64,000 bases of DNA from contig NC_018392.1 of assembly GCF_000208865.1 (NCBI RefSeq), positions 2,836,848-2,900,847 of the forward strand. Reading direction: 5' to 3'. This stretch comes from Neospora caninum Liverpool (Eukaryota > Apicomplexa > Conoidasida > Eucoccidiorida > Sarcocystidae). The notes beneath the pieces were generated by a model. That model was not told the DNA's origin. It worked only from the letters and a program-made list of their open reading frames with translations, and ran no database searches. Below are positions 44,700 to 57,916 of this stretch, piece by piece. A program made the translations under genes and the position numbers. Each line of letters begins with the position of its first letter. The stretch's first letter is position 1.

Positions 44700-47600
44700 T
44701 GTGGAGTCGAGGCCTTGATAATGAATGACGCTACCTGGTCCTTGACCTTGAGGTGTACATACACCACACCGTCTCCTCCGAGGGGTGTCCGTGCCGCTGT
44801 TATGGCTTCGTCGCCGATGACTTCAACGACATGCAACGGAATTGCTTGCTGAGACAGCGCAGAAAACACCCGGATCGGAAGGACACTTTCTTCCTGATAG
44901 CTCTTTCCCTTTCCTTTTGTTGATTCTCTCGCTGCTCCACATACATGCAGCGAAGGACTTGCATGCTAGAGGGAAAACAAGCACTCGAAACCACGATGCA
45001 CAGCACCGTTTCCCGTGTCCCTCCACTTCACCAGATTCTTTTTGTCCCTCTTTCGCTCCAGTATAGGCGACTCTTTTCACTCATCTCCTCCATTCACAGG
45101 AGTAGAAACAACACACACGACGTTCATATATATCTATACAGGCCGTGTACTATGTATACGAGATACATTTCTACATATTGTGCTATGCATGCATCTATAT
45201 ACCCATCCGCACACATGTACATAAACTTTGCGGAAGTACTTGAATCTTCGCATATGCAGATATGCACTCGTTCTTTGAATCTCTCTCTATACGCATACAA
45301 ACGTGTAGATACAGTCTGTTTTCTGTTACCTGAAGGACGTTGGTGAGAAACTCCTGGCAAGAGCGCGTGACACCAGAGGCGGAGACACAGGGGACACTCA
45401 GCGAGGCCTCGCCCGGCAACGACGCCCAGCGCTCCCCCACCTGAGAAACAAAAGAAAGCAGAGAACACAATGGGGAGACCGAATGAGAAAGGCGAAGGAT
45501 TAGGAAAACGATAACGGGAAAAAGATGGGATATAAATGCGAAAAAAGAAAGAACGGTCAGGTTGTCACACCAAATGCACTTCAAATCCGACGCTGTTTTC
45601 TCGTCTGAGTTCGGAGGCTCGCATGAATTCAGATTTAGAGCACACCGATAAAAGACAAGGTGTGCCTGGAATAGACTACTCCAGTTATGAGATACAGACA
45701 ACCAAGTTCTTTATGATTGCTTTCGGTTTGGTGGAACTTTCACACACAGATGATATCTCTTTCCGCCTGTCTCATTGATTCCTCTTTTCCCAGTTGGCCT
45801 CCATCTCTCGTATCATCCTTTTTCCCGCTCCCTCTCCTTGTCTGTGCTTTCCGCTGTGCTTCCGGCGCATCTCGTCCGTCCGTTTTCTCTCTCTCCCTTC
45901 CTCCTCTTGCACTTTTTTCTTCGATCCTTTACCCGCGTATTGCCTCGCTTCACCTTCTCTCTCCACCTCTGCCGTGCCACTCTCTCTTTTTCTCTCTTTG
46001 GCTTTCCCTGGCCCTCTCACTTGCTGCGTTTTTTCCCCTCACCTACTCTTCCTCTTATTCTCTCTCTTTTTCTCCTTCTGGGGTTCCCTGGTTCTTCCCC
46101 TCGCTCTTTGTTCTCTCTCTTGTTCCCTCGCTTATTCTCTCCTTTGTCCTCTCTCCACTGGCGACTTCACGGGAGACCCCACCGTTCCGCGCCGTGTTCG
46201 CCCCTCTGTCGTTTCCTACCTCTGCAGTGGATGTTTGCAGGGGAAGAAGACTCGCAACGGTTCTCTGGACTTTGTCGCCTCCGCGCTCTCCATTGCTCGC
46301 GCCCGCCGCGCCGTCTTGTGCGTGAAAGTCGATCGACAAAACATCGATGAGCGACGGACTCTCTCGCTTCTCGCCCTTTCTCGCGCCTCCCAGCCTCGCC
46401 GCGTCCCCCCCGTCTCCATTCGGCGCCTCAGATGCTCTCCTTGGAGATCCCAGCCCCAACAAGTCAACTGAAGCGTCCGATACATCTGCCGCGGAAGCCC
46501 CGCGCTGTCCAGCGCCGACTCGCTCTTCTGTGTCGCCTCGGCCTCCGCTCGTCCCCCAAGTCGCGTGCATGCGCCTCCATTCTTCCTCCTCGCCTCTGCG
46601 GTCGCCAACCTTGCTGAGTCCGCTGAGCGACCCGACAGAAGACACAGCGGAAGAAGACGAACGCGGGTTGTTGCCCAGCGGGAGCCCGCGCGAGCTCGAG
46701 ACGCCCGACACTGGAACAGAAGTCGTGCCGCTGAAGAGAGCCGCCGCCGTCAACTCTCTTGCCGTCATCGGCCGCGCCTGCGGCGTCGCAGCGGGGACAA
46801 AGGCTCGGCCTCCAGCTTCCACGCCCACTGACGCATGCGGGAAAGACGACGCACGCGAGGAACTGTCTCCTGGAGGGTCGGACGTCGAAGGAGGAGCGGA
46901 GGCGGCGCTCCCAGGGGAAGACGAAGCAGCTGAGCGGTAGCCCGACGGTCCCCATCGACGCGGTCCTACAGAGGGAGAGGCCACAGAGAGCGCCACGAGT
47001 CTGTGTAGAACCAAGGAGACTTTCCCTCGATGATTTGGGGATTGACAGATCAAGACAACAGGTTTTCGTGAGGCGGCGGGGAGAGAGGGTGGGGGGTGAG
47101 GGGGGGCGGGGTTCTGAGTAGCTGTTAAGGAGGGGCACATCTTTTTGGGTGCATGCAGATTGGGAAGCAAAGGGCATACAGAAAAGCGGGTGAGGAGCAG
47201 AGGCGTCGCTGCGCAAATCGACTCTGTTTGCATGCGCATGGGGAGGTGAAGTTCTTCGACCTCCACATTCGTTTTTCTGTGAAGCCGAGCTCCCGCTCTG
47301 CCGTTCCACCGGTTCTCACCTTGGACCTGGAACCCGCCTTTTTCCTCTGCGGCCTCGTCCGGCCCTCGTCCCGCAGCTGTCCCCGCGCCGTTCAGTCCCG
47401 TCGACGGTGAAACGCGCTCCGCAGCGCCGCGCGCGTGGGCTCCAACGACTGCGGTCGACGGCGCCCGCGGCGGCGCGTAAGGCGCGAAGTTCAATGAGGG
47501 CGCGACCGGCTCCTAGAAACAGACGCACAGAACCCTTCGAGGCAAAAATCACGCCCCACACGCAGAGACGCGCAGGAAACGGACATGTGCACATACACTG

Positions 47601-50600
47601 GTACGTACCAGTAGACTGCGGCACCAGGATACATGCCCAGATATGTGAATCGATACGCATGCATGCGATATATGTATACACATCGATAGGCGAAGGGCTG
47701 CTCAGTGCGTGTACAGGGTTCTGGATACAGGAAGCGGGATGTAGATGCGTTGATTCCTTTGTGACTGCGTGCTGACTTGCTGTTTCGGTGGCGCCGAAAT
47801 GAGCGCTCGATCGCCTTCCTGTTTCACTCGCTGGTGGGGTGGCCTGTATCTCTTCCCTCCCGCAGCCACGCTCTCCTCCACGAAAGCCTGGACACAGAAA
47901 GCAAAAAAGTACGAATCGATTCGAAGAAAAAGAGCACATGAAGTCACAACTCGATATACCCAGTTAATGTACCTTTGCGTTTTCAGACGCACATATATAT
48001 ATATATATATATATACATACATATGCGAATAGGAGCATTAATATACATACATAACATATATAGGCGATTATACGCTCAGATAGAGATGAAGATGAGAGAG
48101 AGGTACATGCATATACATGAGCGCGAGAAAACATGTTAAGCGCAGGGGCGCTGTGCATTCCTGGAGAAACATAGCAACAAGAGATTTCTTTCGGCTTGTC
48201 ACTGCGTTGTGATTTTGTCATGGGAACGAAAATCGGAGCCACGCGGGCATCTACTTAAATATCGATTCGCATGCATCAAAAGGCATCTCCAGATGCATGC
48301 AGATGCCCGGGCTGAGGGAGGCGCGTCGCGTTTCATCTGCCTCTGATCTTGTCAAGACGCTACCAAATGTAAAATACACGGAAAACAGAATTTTAAACGT
48401 AAAGTGCGAACGGCCTTTGCGATGCCGGGGGTAGTAGCCCTGAGTGTCTTATCCTTCTGCACGAGGGAAAACGGCTTTCTGTGGAGCTTCTGCAAAGTTC
48501 TGAGCGCGTCCGCCTCCTCTGTCTCTGCAGGGTTTGCGAGCCTCCAAACCTTCACCTTTTTCCTCCGCACTTACGTTCAGGAATGGCAAGTTCCGGTCGA
48601 CTTGCACATCTTCTGTGGAGGCATCGAAGGGGAAGACGTCTCTGCAGAGGAAAAAAAGGGAAGTCTCGTCTCTTCGCAAGAAACCGGGGGGGCGACATGC
48701 GAGAAGGCGACAAACGCGCGCACAGACGGCGCGCACGAACAGGCAACTGAGAAAAGAGAGAAAGAAGTGCCTCTCTTGCCTCTCCGTTTTCGTCCTCTCG
48801 TCTCTATGTTTCCTTGTCTTCTCCCCTTGACCTTTCACTTCCGCTGTCTCGTTTCCTCTCTGCGACCGATCTATCGACGCATCCCCCCTTCCCCCCCTCC
48901 NNNNNNNNNNNNNNNNNNNNNNNNNNNNNNNNNNNNNNNNNNNNNNNNNNNNNNNNNNNNNNNNNNNNNNNNNNNNNNNNNNNNNNNNNNNNNNNNNNNN
49001 CCCCCCAAAACGCGGCAACTGCCCCCTGACTTCCTCTTGGGACACGAACCTACACGCAGCTCTCCCGAGGCAGAAGCGTACGCATTTAGTAGACATACAC
49101 ACGCGTGTATAACGCTACATTCAGTAGCGTACGTGCACATGCACATAACCGCGTTTTTCTGTACATAATTCCTGCAGAGAAGTGCTCGTTGAACGCCTGC
49201 GTCTATGGACACCTCGCTCGCTCTTTTCACGGATTTCCCGCGCACCTGAGCACCTGCCAGGGGACCAGCTGGAGGAGGAGGAGGCCGCGAAAACAGCGCT
49301 CTTGTACCTCCGGCGGCGTGGCGAGCTGTCTCTGTTGCTTCTGAAGGAGATGGAGGAGCCCCGCAGGCAGGCCGCGAGCCTTCGACCGTCCCTGCTCAGT
49401 CGAACTTCGCGCGTCCACCGCCGCTCCGGAGCCCAACGCGCACCGCCCGTAGAACACGCACAGCTTCAGAATGGCTGAAAGGATCCACGCCTGCGTCGTC
49501 GGGTCTTCATACGTCCTGCAGCACGCAAACAGTCAAAAACCGCAAAGACGCAAACATGCATATACACGCAAACGCAAGGAGAACGTGCACGCACGCGAAT
49601 ATACTTATAGGTAGCTATGTTTGTGCCGGAGTATCCGAACCGCTTATCGGGACTGGATTACCGAAGAAGGGGAGAAATGCTCGTCCTTCTTCGCTTCACT
49701 TGTGCGTTCTCTGTTGCATGCGTGTGCCGTCAATCGAAAACTTGTGCAACACACAGTTGTGCTACCGCCAAAGAGACGCCGCACGGCCTGTACACACGGT
49801 TGGACGTGGATGTGCACACGGCCGCTCTTCCACCTTATGAACGGATAGACGTAGAAAAAATCGAAGAGCCGTGAGATAGACGAGGTGTTAAGGCCGAAAA
49901 GGGCAATGAGAAGAAAGAAAAGCAGTTGTGGCTCTTTACCTCTCGAGGCACGACGCGAGAAGATCGATGACAGATTCCCCTGCATGGCAGTAGCCGCCGA
50001 ACTCGCCGAGCACCCAGCTGACAACCTGGAAAAAGTGAAAAGCATTCGAAAGACACAAAGACGGAGGCTACTCTGCACACAGCGCGAAGTCTGCGCAGTT
50101 TTCTTTCCCGTTCCGAGTGCATTTTCTCACACCGTCTCTCTGTCTTCTCCTTTCGAGTTGTCGCGGCGCCTTCGCGACATCCGTCTTGCCCCACTCATCT
50201 GTGCGTCCCCCCCCCCCCCCCATGGGCCCCGGTTTCCGTCCGTTTTTGCGAGCTTTTTCCCTGCGCACCTGCATCAGCACATCGGGGATCACCAGCTTCT
50301 TCCGCTCCAGCAGCGCAACCATGTCGTTGACGGCGTATTCGCGGAATTCGCGGTCTGTTTCCTCGTTCTCCGTCGGGCCTTCCGCCACGAGCTGCAGCAG
50401 GGAGTAGGCCGTCGAGTAGCACAGGCCTGCGGCCAGGTTGCCAGCTGTCGAGACACCCGCGAGGCCCCGCAGCGCTCCCGAGTTCGCGCCCGAAGACGCG
50501 AGCGGCAGAGACGGACCGCTGACCTCCAAGACGCACAAAATCGTCTCCAAAAACCAACGCGGATCCGGCGAATATCTGGAAGGCGAAAGCGAGCACAGAC

Positions 50601-53600
50601 GGGGCATGCAGCAAACCCAGAAAATGAGAGAGAGAGAGAAAGCAGGGAAAGGGAAAAGAGAGAGCGAAAGAGGAAAGAACGAGGGAACGAGAGAGAGAGA
50701 AAAAGAGCGAAAGACAGAAAGAGAGAACGAACAGGAGAGAGAAACACAGAGCGAGAAAGAGACACAAAACGAAGACAAGAAGGGGAAAGGAGAGAGAATG
50801 GGCGAGAGAAATGAATCAGGAAGGCAAGCAAAGACAGCCGTCGGTTTCCACCCCGCCAAGGGACACGGGGTGAGACGCCGCGACCGCCTGCGCGTTTCTT
50901 CGCGTTTTCTGCACGCCTCACCTCTCAGCGAGCATGATGATTTTCTGGACGAGGTTTGCGCGAAGATGTGCGTCGACAGTCGCGCGCAAGTGTCCCAGCA
51001 GCTTCTCCACAATGACGGCGACGTTTACGGGATTTGTGATTTTCACGAGCAAGTCGAGAGTCTTCCTCTTCAACGTGTCGTCGCTGTCTTCGAGGCAATC
51101 GACAACAACCAGCTGGTGCTGCGTCGCGTAGGCGGGAGAAACCTACAGCCGCGAGGAAACACATATATCAGCAGAATGATCTTTCTCTGTTAGCCAAGCG
51201 ATGCGTGACTGAAGTGCTGAACGCGAAAAAGCCGGAAGCCTCTCGGGAATCTGTGTCGGAAATCCAGAGGATGAGCATTTTCGCGTGGAATTCAGTGATC
51301 CGCTTCTTCAAAGGAGTCTCGAGCCTCGAAGCAAAGCCAACGTTGTCGGTCTCGACCCGCGCCGGTGCACTTTGATGCCAGAGAAGAAAGACGCAGGGGC
51401 CGGAACGCGCGAGAAAGAAAAGAGAAGAAACAGGCAGGAGGAGGAGCGAAACAAGGAGCAGAAACAGACGTGGAGAGAAAGGAAGAAAGAGCACATGCCC
51501 AGTGAGAAAGTCAAGGCAGAGAAGCGGATGCAGCGAGCAGAGTGGAGGCGTGGAGAGATGCGCAGCGAGGCTTGAAACGTAAGTCTGTGTGTTTTGCCTT
51601 GGGCCTCACGGAAGAGTTAGGTCTATCTATTTACACTAACGATAATGGATTTGGTAATGGTGTCTTTATACAGGGCGAGCTCTGGATCTTCTCCGAGCGC
51701 TGACTCACTTGCACGACCGCAGCCAGGCCAGTGACCCCGACGTAGCGCAGATTGTTGTTCTCCGCGGAAATGAAGCGGCTGATGCTGCAACCGGCGACAT
51801 CGAGGAGTTTCGGGTAAGGATACAGAGCAGCTATCGTTCGGACGCACTCGTAGATGACGGCGTAGGCGACATTCACCCCCGCTGCGTCCGCGCGTCGCAT
51901 CACCTCTTGCAGTAGCTCGTAGACCTCTTCAGAGGCCCGCTGGTCTCCCGCCGCCAGCGTCGACAGGAGAGAGAGAATCTTGATCTGAAAAGAAAACGAA
52001 GTGAAAAGCGATACGTGAGAGAGACGCCAAGAGAGGAAGCCCTCCCGCGGGACTCGTCATTAGTCTTCTTTCCCCTTTTTTCTACACTCGCGTCCCTGTT
52101 TTTGTTCTTGACCGTCTGTTTCTTCCTCTTTTTCCCGCCTTTTGTCTCCTCTCCTTTTCTCCTTCTTTCCCCCCTTTTCGCACCTGAATCCACGGGGCAG
52201 GGACTCGGTGGTACTCGTAGTCTTTGGGCAGTTTTCGGTCGATGATTTGCTTCAAGATGGAGACGAGCGAAGACACCAGATCGCGCCAGGCCGCGACGTT
52301 CTTCGCTGCGAGGCGGTGAATGACGTGGAGAGAGACAGCCATCACGGAGGGATCTGCGTCGCACAGCGCTCGCCTCATCTTCTCTCTCAGACCCTCCATG
52401 ACCTCGGAGTCAAAGTCGTCGTCCTCGAGGGCGGCGCGCGCAGGCTTCAGCGACGCTGCGAGCTTCGCGCGACGCTCTTGTTGGCGCTCTTTCAAGTCGA
52501 GGACTTTGTGGACTGCCATCACCGCCTTCTTCCGGACTGCTGCATGCGGATGTTGCAGGAGCGACGAGAGCGAAGGCAACAGCGCAGGGAGCATCTCGGC
52601 CGTCAGCAGACGAGCCACGCAGTGAAGCGCCGACTGCACATTCAAGATGTTTGGGGAAGCGAGATCCTGAAAAAAACGAGAAACGTGCGGCGCCTTCGAG
52701 ATGAAACCAGGCTTTTTGCGAGCCTGGAGTGGAGTGTGCACAGGGACAGACAGACGAAATCCCAGGAGATGCGAGTCGCCATCGAAGAACTGACAGCGAC
52801 CAGGGGGATTGGAGGGTGAACGGGCGGTTCCTCCACCTAGAGACGCTCGAGAAAGGAAACGGGGAAAGTGCAAAGACAACAAAGTGGGGAGCGAACAGGG
52901 TCTCGGGACGAACGCTCTCTACCTTTTGAATCGTGTTGATGAGGAGAAGCATCAGTTCGTTGTCCTCGCTGAGGAAGAGATTGCAGGCCAAGTAGCCTGC
53001 AGCACCGCAAAAGAGAATCCAGCATTCGCCGCGAGGTAAAGGACCGAGGAACAAACAAAACGAAAGCAAGTCGACACCAAAAAACTCTACTTCTGTCTCA
53101 ACAGGTCTGTTGCCTCTGTCCCCTGCGGGATCCTAGGCCAGTCGCGCATCTGCGGGCGAGGCACGCGTCCACACATCAAAGATGCCAGACTTTTGTGAAA
53201 GCGAACGTCGTTTCGCCCAGCACAGGCCCAGACGCACGGATGATTTCCAGCAAAAGTGGAGAGACGCAAAAGCAAATGTGCGCGAAAGCAAACGCGCGTT
53301 CTTCACAGGACACGCTGCTCTCCACATTTGTGTCTGTTGAGTGTAGGGGTGTCGAAGGCGCGAGAGGAGGATCGCGAAGGCTGGTGAGAACCGGACGCCT
53401 ATCCACACAGCAAGGTCGAGCATGCCGCATGCGCCGGGAGCAAACGAGGCAGGCAGAAAAGGGGCCTTACCGAGCCTCTTGGCTTTGATGTTGTTGGTTT
53501 GGTTTGTCATCTTCACCGCGTGGAAGTGGGCGAACGAGGCGTCGTGGCCGAGAAGTTCCACGTACAAACTCCGAATCAACAACTCCTGCATCTTTTGCTG

Positions 53601-54339
53601 AGCAGAAAAAACAGTGATCACCGCAGGCAGTCTGCGCGCCAGAAACGTCCCAGCCGCTTTCAGGGATTTTTTTTTCAGCGATGCCGTGTCGAGGGATCGC
53701 CGAAACTGACGGAAGCAGGGCGTCATGACGAAGATCAACTTTCTGCCTTCTCTGTTCGAGAGAGACGGCTCCGCTTACCGGGGAGATGTTCGGCTCATTA
53801 AGCTTCACCTTCAAAGTGGCGATTTCGTTGGCGACAATGCGGTCTTCCTCCTGACGAATAAGCGCATCGGCACAGAGAAGCGACACAGCGAAAACACGAA
53901 GGGTGAGAGGCAGGCGAAAAAGAGAGAGGAAGGCGAGCGAAGAAGCGACCGGGAAGAAGGCGGGGGAAAGAAGCGAATGACGGATCGCGAGGGCGAAAAA
54001 GACGCTCACGAGACGGCAGCAGAGGCGCCGATCTCGCCAAGATGGGAGAGCGACAGAGACAGAGGAAACGAGAGAAGCGACAGCAGAGAAGCACAAACAC
54101 AGACAAGGTGATAAGAGAAGAGAGAGGCGACAAGTGGGAGAAGGAGGGAGAGACGGAATGGAGAAAGTAGCCGTGACAGCAAGAACCGACGTGCCCGGTC
54201 GGTCCACGAAAAAGTGCAAAGGAGGAAGGGGGCGAAAAGAGGAAAGATATGAAGAGGTTACCTGTTTTGATCTGGCCTCTCCAATGGCCTTGATCAGGTG
54301 GAAAAACTCTTTGCTGACGTTTGACCCGGCGGCATTCAT
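44700..54339 (-). CDS. AP4E1: AP-4 complex epsilon-type large adaptin
   Basis: AP-4 sorts cargo into vesicles at the trans-Golgi network. In-phase exons: 54262-54339, 53779-53850, 53471-53597, 52923-52996, 52184-52666, 51709-51984, 50922-51142, 50269-50575, 49940-50025, 49246-49515, 48575-48641, 47777-47887, 47320-47512, 46220-46965, 45330-45440 and 44700-44848, then an unresolved 3' end; at least 1,123 residues. The start MNAAGSNVSKEFFHLIKAIG leads into the adaptin trunk: LGHDASFAHFHAVKM, LACNLFLSEDNELMLLLINT, VRKKAVMAVHK, KALCDxD-like ALCDADPSVMAVSLHVIHRL and LKQIIDRKLPKDYEYHRVPAPW. These fit epsilon better than gamma, alpha or delta. The trunk ends at STEDVQVDRNLPFLNAFVEES. Exons 13-14 are a Ser/Pro/Gly hinge with DLLGLG. 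Exon 12 could instead end at 47828. One intron holds the 100-N gap. Confidence 0.92.
47993..48014. repeat. (TA)n microsatellite in AP-4 epsilon intron
   Basis: About 22 bp of TA repeat between exons 47777-47887 and 48575-48641. Confidence 0.85.
48245..48309. repeat. Inverted repeat with TGCATGC palindromes in AP-4 epsilon intron
   Basis: The arms CGGGCATCT (48245-48253) and AGATGCCCG (48301-48309) are perfect reverse complements about 47 bp apart. Between them lie GCATGCAT (48269-48276), GGCATCTCCAGATGC and TGCATGC (48294-48300), so several nested stems are possible. Confidence 0.6.
48901..49000. other. Assembly gap (100 N)
   Basis: Exactly 100 N inside the AP-4 epsilon intron between exons 48575-48641 and 49246-49515. 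It is flanked by C-rich sequence on both sides (CCCCCCTTCCCCCCCTCC before, CCCCCC after). The true size is unknown. The exons on both sides join in phase, so no coding sequence need be missing. Confidence 0.95.
50207..50221. repeat. Poly-C homopolymer
   Basis: A run of about 15 C in the AP-4 epsilon intron between exons 49940-50025 and 50269-50575. Confidence 0.9.
50625..50800. repeat. GA-rich low-complexity tract in AP-4 epsilon intron
   Basis: Nearly pure purine on the plus strand (GAGAGAGAAAGAGCGAAAGA-like). It is a polypyrimidine tract on the coding strand, upstream of the acceptor at 50576. Confidence 0.85.
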
Positions 54340-57300
54340 TTTGTCGACAAAAGAAGAATGTGAGCAGACACCCAAGGCAGGTGTATTTCGGCCTCCCGGC
54401 ACCAGCCGCGTCCTTTGTTATTTCTCGAGGTTTCCTATTTCCTCAACGAAACCACGCATCTCAAAGACGCCTCCGCCTCGTAAACGCCACACCCAAATTC
54501 GTTCTCCCGATTCTGCTTCAAAATAAGCACGCCTTCCTAAATCGCATCTCCAGTCTCAACATTCACGCGTATATACGTAGAGATACATACAGATATATAC
54601 ATATAATGATAGAGAGATGGTCACAGACAGAGACAGAGAAAAGGAGAGCTACGGTGCACCTTCTTTAGCCGTTCACATTTGAAAATCCGAACGTTCCTGC
54701 TTCCTCTGCGACACGTGCTCCTGTGCGTGCGGCGCTCCCGGGGTGTACATACACCCAGAGACCCCGAGGGAAAGCAGGAGACTGGAGGTTCCCAAAAAAG
54801 GCCACTATCGCGTCCGCTCTCTGATAGGCGGCCTCGCCATGGTGGAGCGCCTCTCTTGCGACCGAAGATTGGAGAATGCAAAGACAAACACAGGACGGAG
54901 CTTCGGAATTGCCTTGCGGCACACGCCCGCAGGCGGCAGAGTAACAAGGAGAGGCAGAGACGCAGGAACCACTCGCGTGTCCGTTCCTGAGAAAGGTCTT
55001 TGGGCGGGGGAAGAAGAGGTGCAAGAAACGAAAAGAAACAGAAGAGAAAGAAAAGACGAAAGATGCGAGATCGTGATGAAGAGGAGAAATAGTAGACAGA
55101 GGAGAGAGTCGGACGAAGCTACGAAAGAACAGAAACTGAAAAGACAGGGGAACGCGAGAACCAATAGGAGACCCAGATGAGAGTTTTGAGGGGAGTGGAC
55201 GGCGCGCGTCGACGGCAGCCTTGAAAAGCGAAGGACGAGGCAAACACGAGCGTTGTTGCCCTTTTGCAGGAATCCGCGAAAGGACAGAAGTGGATGTGTA
55301 CATACAGCAGGACAGAGGAGAGAATGCTGAGTTCTGCTTCAGGGGAAACCGCTGTGTTTTCTGAAAGAGTTGCCCCTCCTCTCCCAGTGTGTGTACGGTG
55401 ATGTCACTTCACCGACAGAGAAACTGTCGCGGAAAGCGCCGGAGTTTTGGCAGAGCGCGAACAGGAGGCCGCAGCTTGTCTTTCATCTACCGCCCAAATG
55501 GAGAGTCTTTTCGACACCTTCCGCTAGGTCCAAAGGAAGGAAGAAGTAAATCTTACGAGGAGAAGGGAGGAAAGGAAACAAAATGCATGTGCGGCAAGCG
55601 CACGAGCGAAGCCTGGAAGAAACAGAAAAGACCCTGTGCAGCGTGAAGTCGAGAAGTCGCATTCGGAGATCGCGAGAACACCGCCGACCCGGGCGCCTTT
55701 TGAATTTCCCTTTCGACAGAGAAAGACACCTAAAGAGGCAGCTTGGCTTGTTGGTGTCTTAGTGACAGCCCGGTTCTCTCCCGGGAGGAAAAAAACAGCG
55801 CACGATCTCAACTTTTTGTCGATTGCATGCGAAGCCCGCGTCGGATACTGCTGTCTCTCTCCGGCCTGCCAGAGACAAAAAAAGAGAGCGCGTGTCTTCT
55901 GTGCGGTGGTTGGAGCAAGGCAGTAGAAGATAGCAATCACTCATTTGGTACCTCTGAAGAAGGAAATCGTCGAGGGAACAAAGTGAGACACAAAGCTGGA
56001 GATTCACCTTGCAGACAGGGCAGAGGATGTCAAGACAAATGGCTCTCCCGTCGGCCAGCGCCGGCGAGCCATCCAGGAAGAAGGCGCCCAGGGGGTCACG
56101 TGACGCGCAGTGGCAGTTGTTTCAGAAAACGACGGCAAAGGTGGAAAGAACCAGAGAGAAAAGTCTCACTCGAAGAAAGGAACTCGCGAGAGGGCGAGAA
56201 AGTCACTTGTTTCGGAAAATGGGAGGGCCGTTCACACACCGTGATCTTGCTGAGGTGTTTATGTACACGCCGTGACACGAGGGTAGCCGGGGGGCGGGGA
56301 GGGGACTTGTGCAAGTCCCATTCTTTCTGAGCTTTCTCCACAGCTTCCTCTCCTTTTGCTGGTCTTTTGCTTTCTGATTCTCTTGCACATAAAAGCCAAG
56401 AAGAGCGCTCGCAGCAACGACTCGCGTGGGACATGCAGCGTGTCCACATCAGGAGGCCGGTGAGGCCTTGTTTCGAGTTGACGTACACTGTAGCAGGAAG
56501 GCTAGCAGGGCGCAAGGGTATCTAGACTTCTGCTGTGGCCCCCTTCTTTTCACTTCATGTCTGCATTCAAAATCGCATTCTAGCAACGCCAAAACCTAAA
56601 CGGGAACGTGAACACGGACCAGAACCTTCCGAAGGTTGTCAATAACACACACACATCTGGATCTACGTGTACATAGACGCAAGAAAAAGAATGTCTAATA
56701 TAGATGTCCAAGCATATGTGCATGCGTGGGTGCTGGGGTGTCGAATGTGCACATCTCATTGGATGAGTAAGCGAGGATACGGGAGTTGACCGGTGGAGAG
56801 CGTGTACAAATATATCGATATTTGGACAGAAATCCAAGCAGATACACTGGAAGGTTGGAAGGAGCTCCTGTTCAAGCACGCGGTGCCAGACACTTCAACT
56901 TTGGAGTGTATGTACACCTGAATGTCCCCTTTTCAGCTTGCAGTGTTGCCCAGGACCTTGGTGCGAGGCCTTGTCCTTATTGTGCAACTTTCATCATGTG
57001 CGTGAAGCATCTCACCCCATTTCCGTTTCCGGCTACGCGCCAGTATGAATGGCTGTGGAGTGACACGTTGTTGGCTTCGATCGCATTCAATCCACCAGCT
57101 GCCTCCTACCAGTCTGTACCCCTCGTTGTGGTTTTTTGCGTTCGCAGTTTCGAAAGTACATTTATTTCCTCTGTATTTTTTCTCCAGAAAGAAGAAGAGT
57201 CGTCGTGGAAAGCCTCGCTGCACGTGTCGCTTCGCGGGCGTGAAGAAACCCTGTCGGTCCGGTGGGCCAAGGTACTCCAGAGATGGCAACCCTTCACAGG

Positions 57301-57916
57301 GTACTCAAAAAGAGTCACTAGAGGGGCGCTCAAGGAGGAGTGGAAGAGGAGGGCATGCTTCCCACGACCAACTAAAAGATGGAGAAGAAGCCAATGAAAA
57401 GGAAAAATTTCGAACGCGCACAGAAGTCGCAGTCGGTGATCCTCGAGTATTTCTAATCCTGCGTGACACGTCAATGTAAGCCTGCGGGAGCGAGCTGCAA
57501 TTCCACAGCCACCCGGTTCCCTCAGCGTCAGTCACCGCAGAACAGCCCTCTGAGGGAATACATCACCAACATCGCAAACGTCCGCGGAAAGCTGACTTCG
57601 GCTTCGTTGCTGACCATGTTCGCAGCACCGGCTTTGCCTCTGCACCCTGCCCATATGCACACTCAAAAAGGAGGCGAAAGGAGAGAGCGAAACGAAGCGA
57701 CAAGAGCAAAGAGAGAGAGAGAAGGCGAGAAGAGACAAGAATGAAGAGAAAGAATGGAAAAGTCTTCTGCAACTTCGGTAAAAACCTCGGAGCCGCTGAA
57801 CGCCATCTATTCTGCTGTCCAGGTGATGGAAGCTGGAACAGCCGGAACAATCCGTTTCTTGTCGAGACCTCGGTGTGCGAGACGCTCTTTGACTCTCTCG
57901 GATTCGCCCCTTCTTT
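54340..57916. other. Intergenic between AP-4 epsilon and the BRCT gene
   Basis: About 3.6 kb, expected to carry the AP-4 epsilon promoter at the left and the BRCT-gene 3'UTR at the right. No frame looks like a gene on either strand. Confidence 0.5.

Noticed and set aside
45717..46471. Three overlapping plus-strand Ser/Leu/Pro-rich frames of about 190-225 codons
   Set aside because: They translate CT-rich intronic DNA opposite AP-4 epsilon and run into its exon 14 on the other strand.
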